Assembly (NCBI GenBank): GCA_025738555.1
Contig: JAOVFP010000021.1
Coordinates: forward strand, 62,001-126,000
Origin: Cyathus striatus
Taxonomy: Eukaryota; Basidiomycota; Agaricomycetes; Agaricales; Nidulariaceae
DNA: 64,000 nucleotides
Direction: 5' to 3'
Made by a program: the position numbers and the translations under genes. The notes below the pieces were generated by a model. It did no database searches, was not told the DNA's origin, and saw only the letters and a program-made list of their open reading frames with translations. Below, piece after piece: positions 44,416 to 56,744 of the stretch (positions are counted from its first letter, which is position 1; the number at the start of each line of letters is the position of its first letter).

Positions 44416-46357
44416 TCAAGAACTCGGATATAGGATTGTAGGAGAGACTTGTTTAAGAGTCCACATCTGCCAGTGGGACGTGCCCATGTGGTTCATCGCA
44501 GCAAGGGCCTGATTATCAAGGTCGTAAAAAACATCCATAGCCAAAGAGTCTAGCTCGCTCACGGGAGAGTGTTTCTGGCTATCGATCTGAGTATCATCAA
44601 ACACGCCGATACATGCAGAGTCTTCAGAGACCGCAAGCGTGCGTTGGACCGACGACACTACAAAGAATCTGTGATAGATACAGACGCTTCGATAGTGACG
44701 TCGCTCGTTCGCCATCTGATTAAGGCACTTACTGATACTTAATAGGGAGGCATTCAAACTCGGTGTTTACGGTATTTATCCACCAGTATGCATTGTCCTT
44801 GCTGCTGACTACTGCAAGCTGTCCCATTATACTTGCGACAGCAACGTATTCTTCAGTCACCATATTTTTTAATGTGTATCCATTATACGTGGGTTCAAGT
44901 ATCCACTTCGGTGACTGACATTAGGTCTCGCGAATGCAAGCATAAATTAATATCCACCTTCTGACTGTCCTTGCCTTTGATAGGGGCAGTATAAACAAAA
45001 CGATGGGCAGCTGTAATTCCGCTCAAATTTCGCTGTTTGGCAGATTCCTGTGCTGGGTTTTTAGTAGTGGCGCTCTCAAGTGCGTAGCCATTCCAGAAGT
45101 TTATAATCTGATAGATCCCAGAGGGAACGATAGCATATGGCGAAGGGAGCTCGCGACCGACATTGAAGAATTTAATTTCCAGTTTACAAGCCTCTTCAAA
45201 AAGCTCCCTCCAGCGCACTATTGCCTTGGAAGTCTGAAATCGTCCTAAGTTATCGTTCACAAACTCTATCGAATGAGATTAGTTTGTTTTTCAGTTCCCG
45301 AATAGTTAACGCACTGATATATGCCTTTGAATACGATACATCGGCATTACGGGCGACCCACGATGAATAGTAAGGAGTATCTTATATGACCTTACAAATA
45401 AGTGGCGCTTATAACTGACCCATCACTCACTCTTTGCAGATTTCGGATTGCTGATGATAGATGCTATTATTTCATAGTATCCCTAAAGGGTTAAAGGTCA
45501 AGAGAAGCCCAAAAACTTGCATGAGAAATCTCGGAGCTTACGAGGATACATGGAAGCATCGCAATATGCAATCTAAGAATACATAGATCATGGTAAGTGC
45601 GTCAAAATCTAACTCGACCGCTTACGCAAACCAGTCATCGTTCCGCGCTACTGAAAAGTGAAAGTTACGGGATTCCTTTACGATGCCACTTTCTTCCGTA
45701 CGATCTATAACTTCTTCTGGGACCCCGAGGTCGTAAATGCATATATCCTTCACGCCATGGCAATATTTAATACTTGAAGGGAGCTTCTGTGCAACCGCTT
45801 CCAACGTACTGAAGTCGGCTTGTACAGCAGTCATCATCTTGTCCCGGACCGATCCTTTTAGGTAAAGTATGTCTTGCTAGAAATAAAGCATCGGTAAAGA
45901 ATGATAAGTTGATTTTAAGATCTATAACTTACAATCATGTAATACCTAAACTGATCTAAAGATGCGCTGCCATCTGCTAGCTGACGTGGGGGAGGGTGAG
46001 TAATTAACTGATTCCAAACTCCTATATGTTCTCGAATTAGGGCATATATAAAAGGGGACTCTTCTCGCGTAACACAGTGCAAGTGAGGCGTGTTGGTCTC
46101 GACGTCGGGCGTTAATTCCGGAATTTCGCTCGCGGAAAGTCTGGGCGGTGCTGTTACTCCGGGCATGCCATATATGTCGACAGAGACATTCGATATTGGC
46201 AAGTTATGGGCCCTGCCAGATGTATTTGCAATGAGCACAGGGTATAGCTGCTGTACATGGTGGTGAATGATTAATGAACGCACAATGAATCAGCGCGAGC
46301 AAATGAGAATGCCAGCTCAGCGCGAGTGAAGTGCTCTTGATGCTCATGAAAAAACAT
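44416..46357 (-). CDS. TENA/THI-4 domain protein with beta-trefoil-like extension, paralogue B
   Basis: This has the same nine-exon plan as paralogue A, starting MFFHEHQEHFTRAELAF at 46357. Diagnostic parts are LADGSASLDQFRYYMIQDIL, LPCILGYYEII with the candidate nucleophilic Cys, CKLEIKFFNVGREL with the late Glu, and the trefoil blocks IVPSGIYQIINFWNG, NGYTLKNMVTEEY and AYWWIN. Introns sit at the same positions as in A. The C-terminal tail after FFVVSSVQ has diverged. Same orientation and adjacency indicate a tandem duplication. No inactivating change was seen. Confidence 0.74.
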
Positions 46358-46449
46358 GGCTGGATTAAATTGCAGACGAAACTGCAGAAGTTAGATCCTG
46401 GATGGATAGTATAGTATATGTAGTATTTATAAGGTGAGCCCAATAACAT

Positions 46450-46865
46450 CTCAGTCTGGATCCGGTAGACTTACTCTGAATTATGGTACAGTTCCGAACA
46501 AGGGTCAGATTAAGTTCTATGACTAGCGAGTGGCAAGTAGAAAGCCAAACGTTACGACAGCCTGAGTTCTCGACAGTGGCAACTTACCAACTATTACAAG
46601 TTGGTTTTATTCATATGTCCAAACCAGGAATACTTGGACTTTAACTTGCTTGAAAGTTAAGAAGATAAAGGTCATAAGCCACTGAACGAATCCATTAAGC
46701 ATATTGAACAATATGTCGCTCATACCAGGAAAAAGCAAACTTAGCATTCAATGGTAATCGCACGTACGGCGTTAACAGGAACCAAATTCAACCCTGCTTC
46801 GCAGTGGCCCAGAGTGGCCCTCACTGTACCATCGGGATAAAAGAGACATTAAAATCCTACGGATC
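46450..46865. other. Intergenic, no gene
   Basis: 5' flank of TENA paralogue B; nothing else is seen. Confidence 0.4.
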
Positions 46866-47952
46866 AATTACTGTGCTATGAGGAATCGAACCTATTTTAT
46901 CATGACATGATCATGTCCAGTGTAGCAAGTACACCACAGCATTGCCTTATATGTCCACTCGCGTATATCTACTTAGTATCCGGTTATATCTCCGCATCTC
47001 AGTAGGTGCCCCTCTACTTTCTGGTAGCAGACTACTGCAAGCCTGCAAAAGCAAAACGAGTATACAGTAAAATGCATGGACAAAACAGACGATACTTTGA
47101 TACTTTCAACTACAGATGAGTAAATATAGTGGCGCGGGCAGGAATCGAAACCATCTCATAATCTTTAGTGTAGCAATTACACTGCAGCGCCTTATACATT
47201 CTGTCCGTTTTCATCTAATTTTCGATTCTTCGGTATACACCTCTCCACGGCCGAAGCCAAGTTCAATATGTACACGAGATTCAATCTTGCAAGGGCCTTG
47301 CAAGAAATCTGGAAAAGCAGAACCAAACTAGTTCTTAATAGTGAGCCGTGTAGAACACCAGGACAAAAGAGACGACAGGTCGATATATACGGCACAAACA
47401 AGAATCGAACTTGTCTCATATTCTCCAAATGTAGCAATTACACTACAGTGCCTTACATGCCTAGCTCGCGCTTATCTATCCACCCAACCCCCCCTAGATC
47501 TTCCCTCAAGGCCTCAGGCTTCAGCTTCAGTGTTTGAAGCCAAGATCGGCCTGTACAAGAAATAGTGATAGATTATGTTCAGCAAAGCAGAATGAAAACC
47601 TACTGGATCAGCCACGTATAAAAATGGGACAAAAGACATAACTTGAACCATTTTCCATATGGCGGCGTGGCGCTAACAGGGATCGAAGATATCTCTCCCG
47701 GAGTGTAGCAAGTACACCAAAGCGCCTTACACACCCACCTCGTGTATATCTACTTATCCGGTTCTATCTCCGCATCTTCAGGGGCTGATATTCCACAGCC
47801 TATAGGCTGGCCGGTATTTGAGATACATAACGAGAGATGCAACAAAAGCAAAGCAAGTCTCAAGAACCTGCAGCCGAGGCCTGATCGAGATCAGTCAACC
47901 GCGTAAACATCGGTACAAAAGAAATGACACATTTTTAACTATATGCTTTCAA

Positions 47953-48015
47953 AGGCGCCAACAGGAATCGAACCTGTCTCATATTCTCCAATGTAGCAAT
48001 TACACTACAGCACCT
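47953..48015 (-). pseudogene. tRNA-like unit, best preserved acceptor and T arms
   Basis: 63 nt. The acceptor strands AGGTGCT and GGCGCCT pair with two G-T wobbles. T stem ACAGG/CCTGT encloses TTCGATT. The anticodon arm is too short for a standard tRNA, so this is a decayed tRNA or tRNA-derived repeat. Confidence 0.6.
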
Positions 48016-48399
48016 TGTATAACTCACCCCGCATTCGTTTACTTATCCAATTCTTCATAGACGCTCCTAGGCGGTTTGAGGCCAAGCTCAACCTGTACAC
48101 GAGATCACAAGAGATTCTGCAAAACTAAAACAAGAACCTAGTTCTTAATAGTCAGCCACTGTGTACAACACCGGAACAAAAGAGATGGACGCGTATAGCG
48201 CTTACAGGAATCAAATCTTTCTTGTAGTCTAGTGTAGCAAGTACACCACAGCGCCTTACATTTCCTTCTCCAGATTATCTACTTACAACCCAATCCATGC
48301 GTCTTCAGTGGGAGCTCCACCGCACGAATACGCGAAATATCAATGAGAACCAGGGCGGTCAGCCACGCGGGACAAAATATAGTAATTCAAGCCGGTATC

Positions 48400-48477
48400 A
48401 TGCGCTAACAGGATTCGAACCTGTCTCGGAGTCCCTAAAGTCTCCTATGTATCCATATCATATACACTACAGCACTT
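48400..48477 (-). pseudogene. tRNA-like unit, longest form
   Basis: About 78 nt. D-stem GTGTAT/ATACAT, a GGAG...CTCC stem in the anticodon position with a 10-nt loop, T stem ACAGG/CCTGT with TTCGAAT, and acceptor GTGCT/AGCGC. The anticodon cannot be assigned. Confidence 0.55.
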
Positions 48478-49188
48478 CGTACATTCTCCTCGCGCACATC
48501 ACCTATCGATTCATCACATCTTCAGCGGGACCCCTTCAGTACCTATATCCACGATCTATGCATCAGATAGCTACATTCTGCATAAGTGGCAGAATTCAAC
48601 ATGGTGAGTCAATATTGTATAGCACCGGAATAAAAAAGAAGAAAAATTAACATATCAGAATATCCCGGAGCCCCCAAAGTTCTCAGAGTCGCGGAGATAG
48701 CCTAAACACTATCGTGCTTTGTACACTCTTCCTGCGTTCATCATCTTATCCGATTCCATATCTCGTGACTTCTGCAAGATCATCTAGTCTGGAGCCTAAA
48801 CCCTGCCTTATAATGAGCGTGATTGGAAAGAACATTCAGACGCGATTATCGTTGAAAAGAGTGATCACACACCATACACTATACCACGCACCACTCTTCC
48901 CCGTCGCAAAAAAATAAGAAACCCTAAGCATGAAATAGTCTATATTAGTCGTATACACCCGAGCCTCAACGTCAAACATCAAAACCTCATCGAAAAGCGC
49001 TTGAAGTGGTATTAATAATAATGATAGCCGGTATCCCAAGTACAATATTCTCTAGCGAAGTATAGGTGCATGTCCGTGATGTGTAGCTAGTGGAAGGTCA
49101 TGACTCCGAACTTGAATCCCGTTCCTTTCCTTTCGGTTCTGGAGGCACTGTGCGTGAGTCGTCTTCGAAGGGGGCGGAGGATGGAGGT

Positions 49189-50007
49189 TCAGGGCTGGGT
49201 GATAGGGAGGATGATGAATCTGTAGCGCATATAAGGATCACAGGTGGGGAAGAGAGCAGCAGAGAACGCACCAGAAGACCCTTGCCTCCGGGGCACAAGT
49301 TCAATCCGAGGAATCCTCAACGGCGTATCCTGAAACTCAGCCCAACCACCTCTCAAACCAATCTCCACCACACGCTCAAGTATTCTCGCAAGTTCATCAT
49401 TCCTACCAAGTAACCATAAGTCTCACATCAACCAAAATGAATAAAAAAACCAAAACCAACCTCTGCCGCTCCTCCTCAATCCCGCCTTCAATCCCCCTCT
49501 CCAACCTCTCAACGCGTTCCATAACCTGCCCAACCTTCACACCAAGCTCCTCCAACTGATCATCCACATTCCCCCTGCGCCTCGTCTCGCTCCTCGCCGA
49601 TCTCCAGCTCTCACCGATAATCAGCCCCGCAGCAACAGCGAACAAAAAGCCCTCTGCAAGGGCGTTCGCGCCGTTCTCTATAGCGCGCGTTTCGGAGAGC
49701 GGGCGGATGTGTTTAGCTGGCTCCCCGAGGAGATTCGTGCGCATTTTGACTTCGGTGCGGTACATGAACTGCGCGAGGTTTATGCAGACTTTGCGGAATT
49801 GGTCGTGTCTGGTGAGATTGAGTTATGTTACATGATTGATATGCGGAAGGGAGGGGGGGACGTACTGCCTTGCTTGCTCTTTTATCCTGGATGAGATGGG
49901 CTTGGCTACTGTCTTGGAGGAAGGGAGCGTCATTTGAGCCATGGTTCTTCCCTTGCTTTGGGCGGACTCACTCGGATCAGCAGTGTTGCTATTTTCGCGG
50001 AAGCCAT
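49189..50007 (-). CDS. OPA3-like mitochondrial protein
   Basis: Four exons, 49972-50007, 49866-49912, 49461-49808 and 49189-49402, join in phase to 214 aa. The N-terminus MASAKIATLLIR continues to AKPISSRIKEQARQ, then HDQFRKVCINLAQFMYR. The hydrophobic GFLFAVAAGLIIGE segment at about residues 80-100 and the following coiled coil (QLEELGVKVGQVMERVERLE) give the order of the OPA3 family, small proteins of the mitochondrial membranes involved in morphology and lipid metabolism. The C-terminal exon (ELARILERVVEIG) is a typical fungal extension. The start is fixed by the conserved first exon. Single copy, no lesion. Confidence 0.88.
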
Positions 50008-50179
50008 GGTTGGGATTGTGGGGATGGAGACGGGAAGTGCAGGAAGAGGAGAGAGGTGAAGGTGAGGCAGATGCGATGCTCGTTCCCGACGGAATGTGCG
50101 ATCAGCGCCGGCCGACATCGTCAACGCGTGCCGGTTATTTGTTTGTATCTGGCTTGTTTGGGTATTTGATGAAAACAAT

Positions 50180-50565
50180 GGAATACATCTCTACGCGTTG
50201 TTCACCTCCGCCCCCGCATTGTTCAAACGCTGTCACTGTGGCAGTCTGTCTGTCCCCTTAGAGCGAATTATACGATCCTCTATAATATATATGCCAATGA
50301 AATGCTCTCTTACTGTGACAAGACTTAATGGCGTACCCTGCGCTTGTATTTCCTCGCTGAAAGCTCGGACAACATTTCAAGGCAAAAAAGACAACTAGTA
50401 ACTCTTGAGGATGAATGCTTCACATATCACTCGCAATTATTACTTCTTGAGAAACCAAACGATTATAGTCAATTAATTCAGAATTAGAGTGCATAAGTCT
50501 GGCAAGATCATCTATAGCTTGTAGGTACTGGAAACCCCCCAAAAAATTGAAACCAACGGGCTGGA
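50180..50565. other. Intergenic, no gene
   Basis: Nothing supported between the OPA3-like gene and the tRNA-Glu gene. Confidence 0.4.
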
Positions 50566-50571
50566 GCCTCA

Positions 50572-50669
50572 TTCGAGTACGGGGAATCGAACCCCGAGCT
50601 ACCGCGTAAACACTTCGCAAGGTATACAATTATGAAAGGCGGTAATGTTAGCCGTTACACCATACTCGA
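50572..50669 (-). tRNA. tRNA-Glu(UUC) with a 26-nt intron
   Basis: The minus strand folds into a full cloverleaf. The 7-bp acceptor is TCGAGTA/TACTCGA with discriminator A. The D arm is GTGT/ACAT around AACGGCTA. The anticodon stem ACCGC/GCGGT encloses loop CTTTCA-C with anticodon TTC. The T arm is CGGGG/CCCCG around TTCGATT. The intron at 50607-50632 sits directly after position 37, the canonical nuclear tRNA intron site. The mature length is 72 nt. Box A and box B are intact. Confidence 0.93.
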
Positions 50670-51179
50670 TGAAATTGAAACATATGTAATGTGTATTGAT
50701 GCATAGGGGTCGCATTTATCGGCATGCTTGCAATCCCTTGAATCATTTCATTTTCTGTCCTTTTGTATTACTTAAAATCTGCTACTCTAATGTCCAAGAG
50801 CGTAGCAGCTAACATTCATTGGTAATACTTGCCGAGCAGCCAAACGTATGCAAATTTCTCACCAGTTAATTGACTCCTTGGCAAGCATACTGATCAGAAT
50901 AGCCATTACCTACAGAAAGGCATAGCCTATGATAACGACAACGCTATTAGTGTAGCATAGATAGTAGATAAATCATAAAAACTAACTCTGTGGTAGCTCC
51001 GTGCCATTTGACTAAAGTACCCCTGAACCTTTCTAATTTCTAAATATTTTTGGTGCTCATTATGTTATGGAGACCTCAGACAACCTTCTCAGATTCTTCA
51101 AGTAGAACGAACATTCATTTAACCATTGATAACTGGGGTAAAAACTTCTGCGTCTTTTAGAAAGAGTATTTGCTATTAG

Positions 51180-51248
51180 GATTCAATTCCAAGTCTGGCA
51201 TTCAAGTATGGGCAGGGTAATCTTGGCCGTTACACCATACTTACTCGA
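51180..51248 (-). pseudogene. Decayed tRNA-Glu-like sequence
   Basis: TCGAGTAAGTATGGTGTAAC and GGCCAAGATTACC on the minus strand match the 5' half of the tRNA-Glu gene at 50572-50669. The T arm is degenerate (CTTGGAATTGAAT) and the stems do not close. Confidence 0.6.
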
Positions 51249-51259
51249 TGGTAACATGC

Positions 51260-53320
51260 ACATTGGCACATGGTGAGTTAGTGGTGAGCAACATTCACTG
51301 TAAACAATCCTGAGCACGAAGAGAAATGCACACCCCACATTAACCAGTTTTGAAATTACATTATGCTTACGCTTAGTACTACTCTAATATCCGAGAGTAT
51401 AGTGTAGCAGCTGATGCTCAAATACTATTCAGTTATATTTATTAAAGCCGAGTCCCAACTGCTACACTTACTATGTTCCCACATAGAGCGAGAGTACATC
51501 AGTAAATCAGTGAGAAACTCGCCAATAATTATGTGCCTTACAATCAGATGCTCAAATTACTCCAGCTCAGAAGCGATTACGAGATGTTAGGAGCTCGTAG
51601 CAACTGTAGTATGTCATTACGATTGGCTCCCAACAATATAAGGTGCTCGCTACTTCCCACCATTTTACATTAAGATCGTAATACATCATAACATACTATA
51701 ATTAATATCACAGTATCAGGATCATGTTATTATGAGCGGTACATGAGCATGTTTGAGTCTGAGCATCACATAATTCTGAGATTAGGATTATAATTGTCCA
51801 AAATACACACACAGAATGCTCAGGCTGTCAATTATTCGCCAGAATACACATATTACCGTTGCTAGGTCTAAGATCTAAGGCCTAAGGTCCAGCTATAATT
51901 TATTTTACCTCTGGTAGTTGCAACACGAGTATATTAGTAGTCGGAAGTCCCCATATCCGCGCCTGCTATGTATGACATCACCAACTCCAAATGTACCGAG
52001 GATTTTGAAAGGCGTGTCCTAGCGTGTGCACTCAGACTCGGGAGTCAGAGCCCATGACACCTTACAACTCCATAACCCGGAGTATATTATGGTAGATCAT
52101 GTTAATTGCGGTGCATCCATCAGGAAAAACTGAGATCCATAATTTATGCTAGTTAGTACCAATTATTGTAATTCATATAAACATATCTAATTGTGTTTAG
52201 TTAGATGTAATTTACAATAACTTAGTCATAATTATTGATTCTTGTGACAAGGTACTATTTGCTTAGTATAAAGAATGCATAAAATTACTTTAATGAGGCA
52301 TAATTAATGTATTTATATTCTGGGTATTTTCATTATCATGAATTGTCTCATAATTATATATATATAACTTAATTCAACAATGGGACTTTGCTTTTACATT
52401 CACTTATGGTGAATTATTTAGTAATTATGTATAATTATAAGTGATTAACAAAGACATTGAAGATGGGTTTTATCTTAAGTTGTAACTAGGTGCATTTATA
52501 CAATAATTATCTTGAATTGGAGATGGTGATGGTGCATAATGGTGATGTGGTATGTCTGATTGTTGGTGACTGATTTATGCTTGGTGACTTTTGTCTTGAT
52601 TGTATCTTCACACCTCAGTTGCTTATATTATTGATCCAGTGTGACATTCTGAATACCTTATCAGTGAGCTTCTATCTTAAAGTGACACCTTTACCTTTAT
52701 TTGAACAAGCAAAGTATGCACATGTGCTCTTTGAATTTGGATTTAGAATCTGTGGATGGCAGAGTGAACAAAATATTGCAAGAACAAAAGGTAGCATTCA
52801 ATATTGGATTGTATCATACTGCTCACTAGTAAATATGTGTATTATATGTGCCCCAGTTCAGCCTAGTGAATCACCAAGAGCTGCTAAACATCATCAGATT
52901 AAAATCTGAGAAGATAATGCAATGGACTGTGCACTTTGATCAATTATGTAGCAGACATTCAAATGATCCAGCTTTTGCATAATTAAAAGGCCTCAATCTA
53001 GGTACATATTCTAGCAGAAAGGCTGAGTTCTGTGAGGGACAACACAATAAATTTTTGGGAAGAGTACAGGTAAGGGTGTAAGTGGGTACAGGTGTGGGTC
53101 AGCTTCACACTACCTGTAACTAGGCCTGTGCATGGGTCAATCTGCCACAATCCAGTATCTGAATTATGGCTATCTGCCAGATACCAATATGGATTGACAA
53201 TTAATACAGATTTTGGCTGCCATCCATACTAATCTGTACTAGCAGTTACTACTGCCAATCTAGATCCTAGTCAATCTAGCATGAAATGTTCTAAAGCTGT
53301 TCTGAATCTCTCTGAATAGG
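51260..53320. other. AT-rich sequence, no gene
   Basis: Repetitive-looking AT-rich sequence with TTATTATTAT-type words and no coding evidence. A 110-codon plus frame at 52577-52909 has no domain and is not called. Confidence 0.45.
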
Positions 53321-53329
53321 CTTAAAGTT

Positions 53330-53600
53330 ATGTGCTTTATTGTTAGTGTCTTCACTTCATTCAAAAGCTCTCTGTTTGTTGGATAGACTCTCTACCTCAA
53401 TACCATGTCCTGAAGCTCTCTGTGCTCCTTTCTTCATTGCTAATGCCTTCACTTTGTTCAAAAATTCTATGGCTTGGACAGACTGTATACTTCAATATTG
53501 TGACCCTTACTTCATTCTAAAGCTGTCCTGAATCCCTCTGTGTTCCTTACTTTGTTGTTATTGTCTTCACTTCATCCAATAGCTGTTACACTTTTTCCTT
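53330..53600. repeat. CTCTCT/TTCATT-rich degenerate tandem repeat, locus 1
   Basis: About two units of a 120-140-bp repeat share CTTCACTTCATTCAAAAGCT, CTCTCTACTTCAATA and AAGC(T/C)CTCTGTGCTCCTT blocks. The same unit occurs at 56745-57230. Confidence 0.65.
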
Positions 53601-53609
53601 CTTGCCCCA

Positions 53610-55440
53610 CCACACCCCCTTCTTTATCACATGACTCCTTTTGTTTACTCTTTTTCTTTTATTTATCTTTCTTACTCAGCTATCTGTTTTACTTCCTTTT
53701 ATAGTCACCTCTTACATGTTTCACCTTCATCACCCCTTACCCTCAGTAAAATGCAAAATCAGGTGGATGTCAAATGAAGTCAAATGTAAGTCAAACATGG
53801 GCACCAAAAGTCAAATGCAGTCAAACATCAGTTACATCCACAAAGTCAGTATGTAATGTAACATTTTTAAGTCATACAATAGTCATACAATAGTCTATAC
53901 TATGTCAATTAATATCAGTACATTTCAACATTGTTGCATTACACAAGGCTTTCTGCTTGCAATATCGATCTGTAGGGCTTTACAAGGCTGTAGCTTACAT
54001 ATATGTAGTGTATCATGACCTAGTCTTTGAGTTCAAAAAGATAATGCAGGCATATTTATGGTTATAGTCAGTTGTATATACTGTAGACAGATGATCATTT
54101 CATTTGGATGTTTAATCTGGTATAGTGAGCAGTTCTGATTCAGGAGAAAGCAATATATATGCTACCAAAAAATATGTGAGCAGCACAAATTGGCAACTTA
54201 GATGGCCCTCACTACTCACTAATATAATTCAGCATGTTGGTGGTGAGTACAGCAATTTAAATACATACACTCCATTTTGTTTAAAAAATTATATGTGTAA
54301 ATCTATATAAGAGGGATGTAAAAGTAGATTAATTGAAAGCTATCATAACAGAAGGCTCAAGAAAGAGTGAGTGTGGGTGGAGAGGAAGCTGAGCCAAGGA
54401 ACACTGCAGTGACTGAACTTAGACTTAACTTGATTTTGTATGGGATTAAAGTATCAGTTAATCTGGTCATGTGATATGTTGGTGCTCACCACATCTGCAT
54501 AATTTATTATTAAAAGTATTAAGTTTAAGTCTGAACTTGGCTTAAACTCAACTTCCATCCTTCCCCTTCATGCCCTTCAAGCTTTGTTAACATGTCACTT
54601 CTCCCTTGCTTCTGTCAGTCTTCTGTTTCATCCTTGTAACTCACACAATAGGAGCTCACTGAATGCACAAAACCCAACTTCTGTTATTGACTTGTCCACT
54701 CTTCAGCCTTCTGCAGCCTGCTTGATTGTGCATCCTGCAGTGTCTGCTGTATGTGTAAGTCACTTTCTCAAAATTATCTGTCTGTTATCTTTCATTTATT
54801 ATGAACATTTATCTAGCTGACCTTCCCTCACTGTATACAAAATGTAGCAACATTTGTGCCAAAGCACCTGGTCCTAGGGTTAGTTTTGCTTCACCTATAT
54901 ATATGTTCTAACCACTTTGATTTTACTCATCTTCAACCTATTACTTGGGAAGGTGAGAGACATTGGGTTTAGTGGGATGCAGAAGATTTGATGATAGAGG
55001 TTGGGTGGGATATCCTTGTGTAATTGCAGTAATTGCTAGTATTCAATCCATTGTCTGGAGGAGTTGTTTGTTTTCACCATTATATGTACTTAAGTTCAAT
55101 AAAACACCAAGTTATTAACCTAATATCTGCAGAAAATAAGTCAAACACATGTTATACATTAGTCTCACATAGCTCTACTTATGTCAAACTTCAGTCAGAT
55201 GCTAGTCATAAATTGTCCACATTTTAGTCAAATGAAGCTTCACAATATTTAACTGTGTATTGTACAGTGGTCCCACAAATGTCCAACACTGGTCATACAG
55301 ATCTTAAATTAGTCAAACAACACAATAAATTTTTGAACATTTTCATGTCATTCAGCATTGTCTGACTATCATTTGATTTTGCTTTTACTGAGTATGACTA
55401 TTAGTTTTATCAGAGCTGTAAAGCTTGGTTCATGCTAACA
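53610..55440. other. AT-rich sequence, no gene
   Basis: No supported frame. Short TCAAA(T/C) and GTCAAAC words recur around 53760-53860 and 55130-55320. Confidence 0.4.
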
Positions 55441-55457
55441 TGTTATCTTCACTCAGC

Positions 55458-56472
55458 GAGTCGTGGCTATCATCTTGATTGATCGCTGTCAGTGACCTGT
55501 GGGGGTGCGTGATGTTTCGTCACCGAGAGGGTGATTGATTTCAATTTGAGCCTGGCGCAATCAATTAATTACTGTGTATTAGTTTTGAAATCAAATAGAA
55601 GTATATAGCTAGAAATCAATGGTAATATAGCTGGGATCTATCAGCAGTGCGAAGTGCAAAATCATTCATTAAATAGAATCAATACTGTATTGAAATCAAT
55701 ACTGTATTGAAATCAATAAAAATCAATCAATAAGAATGAAATGTAATACTTCAATAATGGTCCCCAACAATGATATCAACGTATGAACAGGGTTTTTAAC
55801 TATGCATGCTTAGCTGGTAGGCTATTCGGTCTTGTATAGTTAATGTACTTTACTATATTTAACCTGTAATTCTCTACTATTGTTATGGACTTTGTAAAGT
55901 TTCATCTACAGTCTACTACCCCCTCCTAGATAATTTATAAGATTGTTGTTATAAACACTCAATAATGTTAGAATTCATATTTAGCTTGACTGAATACCAC
56001 TGTGGCAATGCGTAGATGAAGGCATAAGAGAACAAGCAGGTCCTTCATTTCACAAAGTCCATAGTAATAGTAGAGAATTACAGGTTAAATATAGTAAAGT
56101 ATGTTAACTATACAAGACCGAATAGCCTACCGGCTAAGCATGCATAGTTAAAAACCCTGTTCATATGTTGATATCATCATTGGGGACCATTATTGAAGTA
56201 TTACATTTCATTCTTATTGATTGATTTTTATTGATTTCAATACAGTATTGATTCTATTTAATGAATGATTTCACACTTCGCACTGCTGATAGATCCCAGC
56301 TATATTACCATTTATTTCTAGCTACATACTTCTATTTGATTTCAAAACTAATACACAGTAATTAATTGATTGCGCCAGGCTCAAATTGAAATCAATCACC
56401 CTCTCAGTGACAAAACATCGTGCACCCCCGCAGGTCACCGACAGTGATCAATCAAAATGATAGCCACTGGTG
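55458..56472. mobile_element. 1.0-kb foldback element with arms of about 430-450 bp
   Basis: Left arm (about 55458-55910) and right arm (about 56026-56472) are inverted copies with a short spacer of about 100 bp. Shared landmarks are GTGGCTATCAT, GCGCAATCAATTAATTACTG and ACCTGTAATTCTCTACTATT. ACTCAGC flanks both ends (55451-55457 and 56473-56479) and may be the target duplication. There is no coding capacity. A transcript would form a long hairpin. Arm differences are mainly CG versus TG/CA. Confidence 0.8.
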
Positions 56473-56744
56473 ACTCAGCAACAGGATCACATGTCAGAAT
56501 ACAAATACACTGTACATAGTCCATTAAACAAGAATTTATTATTTATATCCCTTGCTATATTCTTCCAGTTTACTTAAATAATGCTTAGTACATATGCATG
56601 TGAGAATGCTGCAAGTTCATTAGTGTGTACACAAGTACAACTGTTTAGACTTCAACTTTGTCATACAACTTACAAGTGTAGTGACCAAGTCACATGATTA
56701 ACTCATCATGTTATCAATATATCATGAGACCAGCTCAGATCATA

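Larger units (their letters stand above)
46870..48720 (-). repeat. Tandem array of tRNA-like units, about 260-bp period
   Basis: At least seven tRNA-like segments lie on the minus strand at about 46873-46944, 47131-47191, 47391-47453, 47669-47727, 47953-48015, 48196-48256 and 48400-48477, with a weak eighth near 48655-48718. Each starts (A/G)GGCGCTG or a variant, has GTGTA(A/C)TTGCTAC as a D-arm-like block, and ends with a T-arm (GGTTCGATTCC, Pol III box B) and an acceptor strand such as TTGGCGCC. Several can form an acceptor stem and a 5-bp T stem, but most lack a proper anticodon arm. Spacers share CAGCCAC...GGACAAAAGAGA and TATCTCCGCATCTTCAG words, so the whole tRNA-plus-spacer unit was amplified. 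Confidence 0.75.

Noticed and set aside
46870..48720. CRISPR-like array (regularly spaced short repeats)
   Set aside because: The genome is eukaryotic, the repeats are tRNA-like with variable spacing, and the spacers are themselves related.
52577..52909. 110-codon plus-strand frame
   Set aside because: It lies in AT-rich repeat DNA without domain or codon bias.
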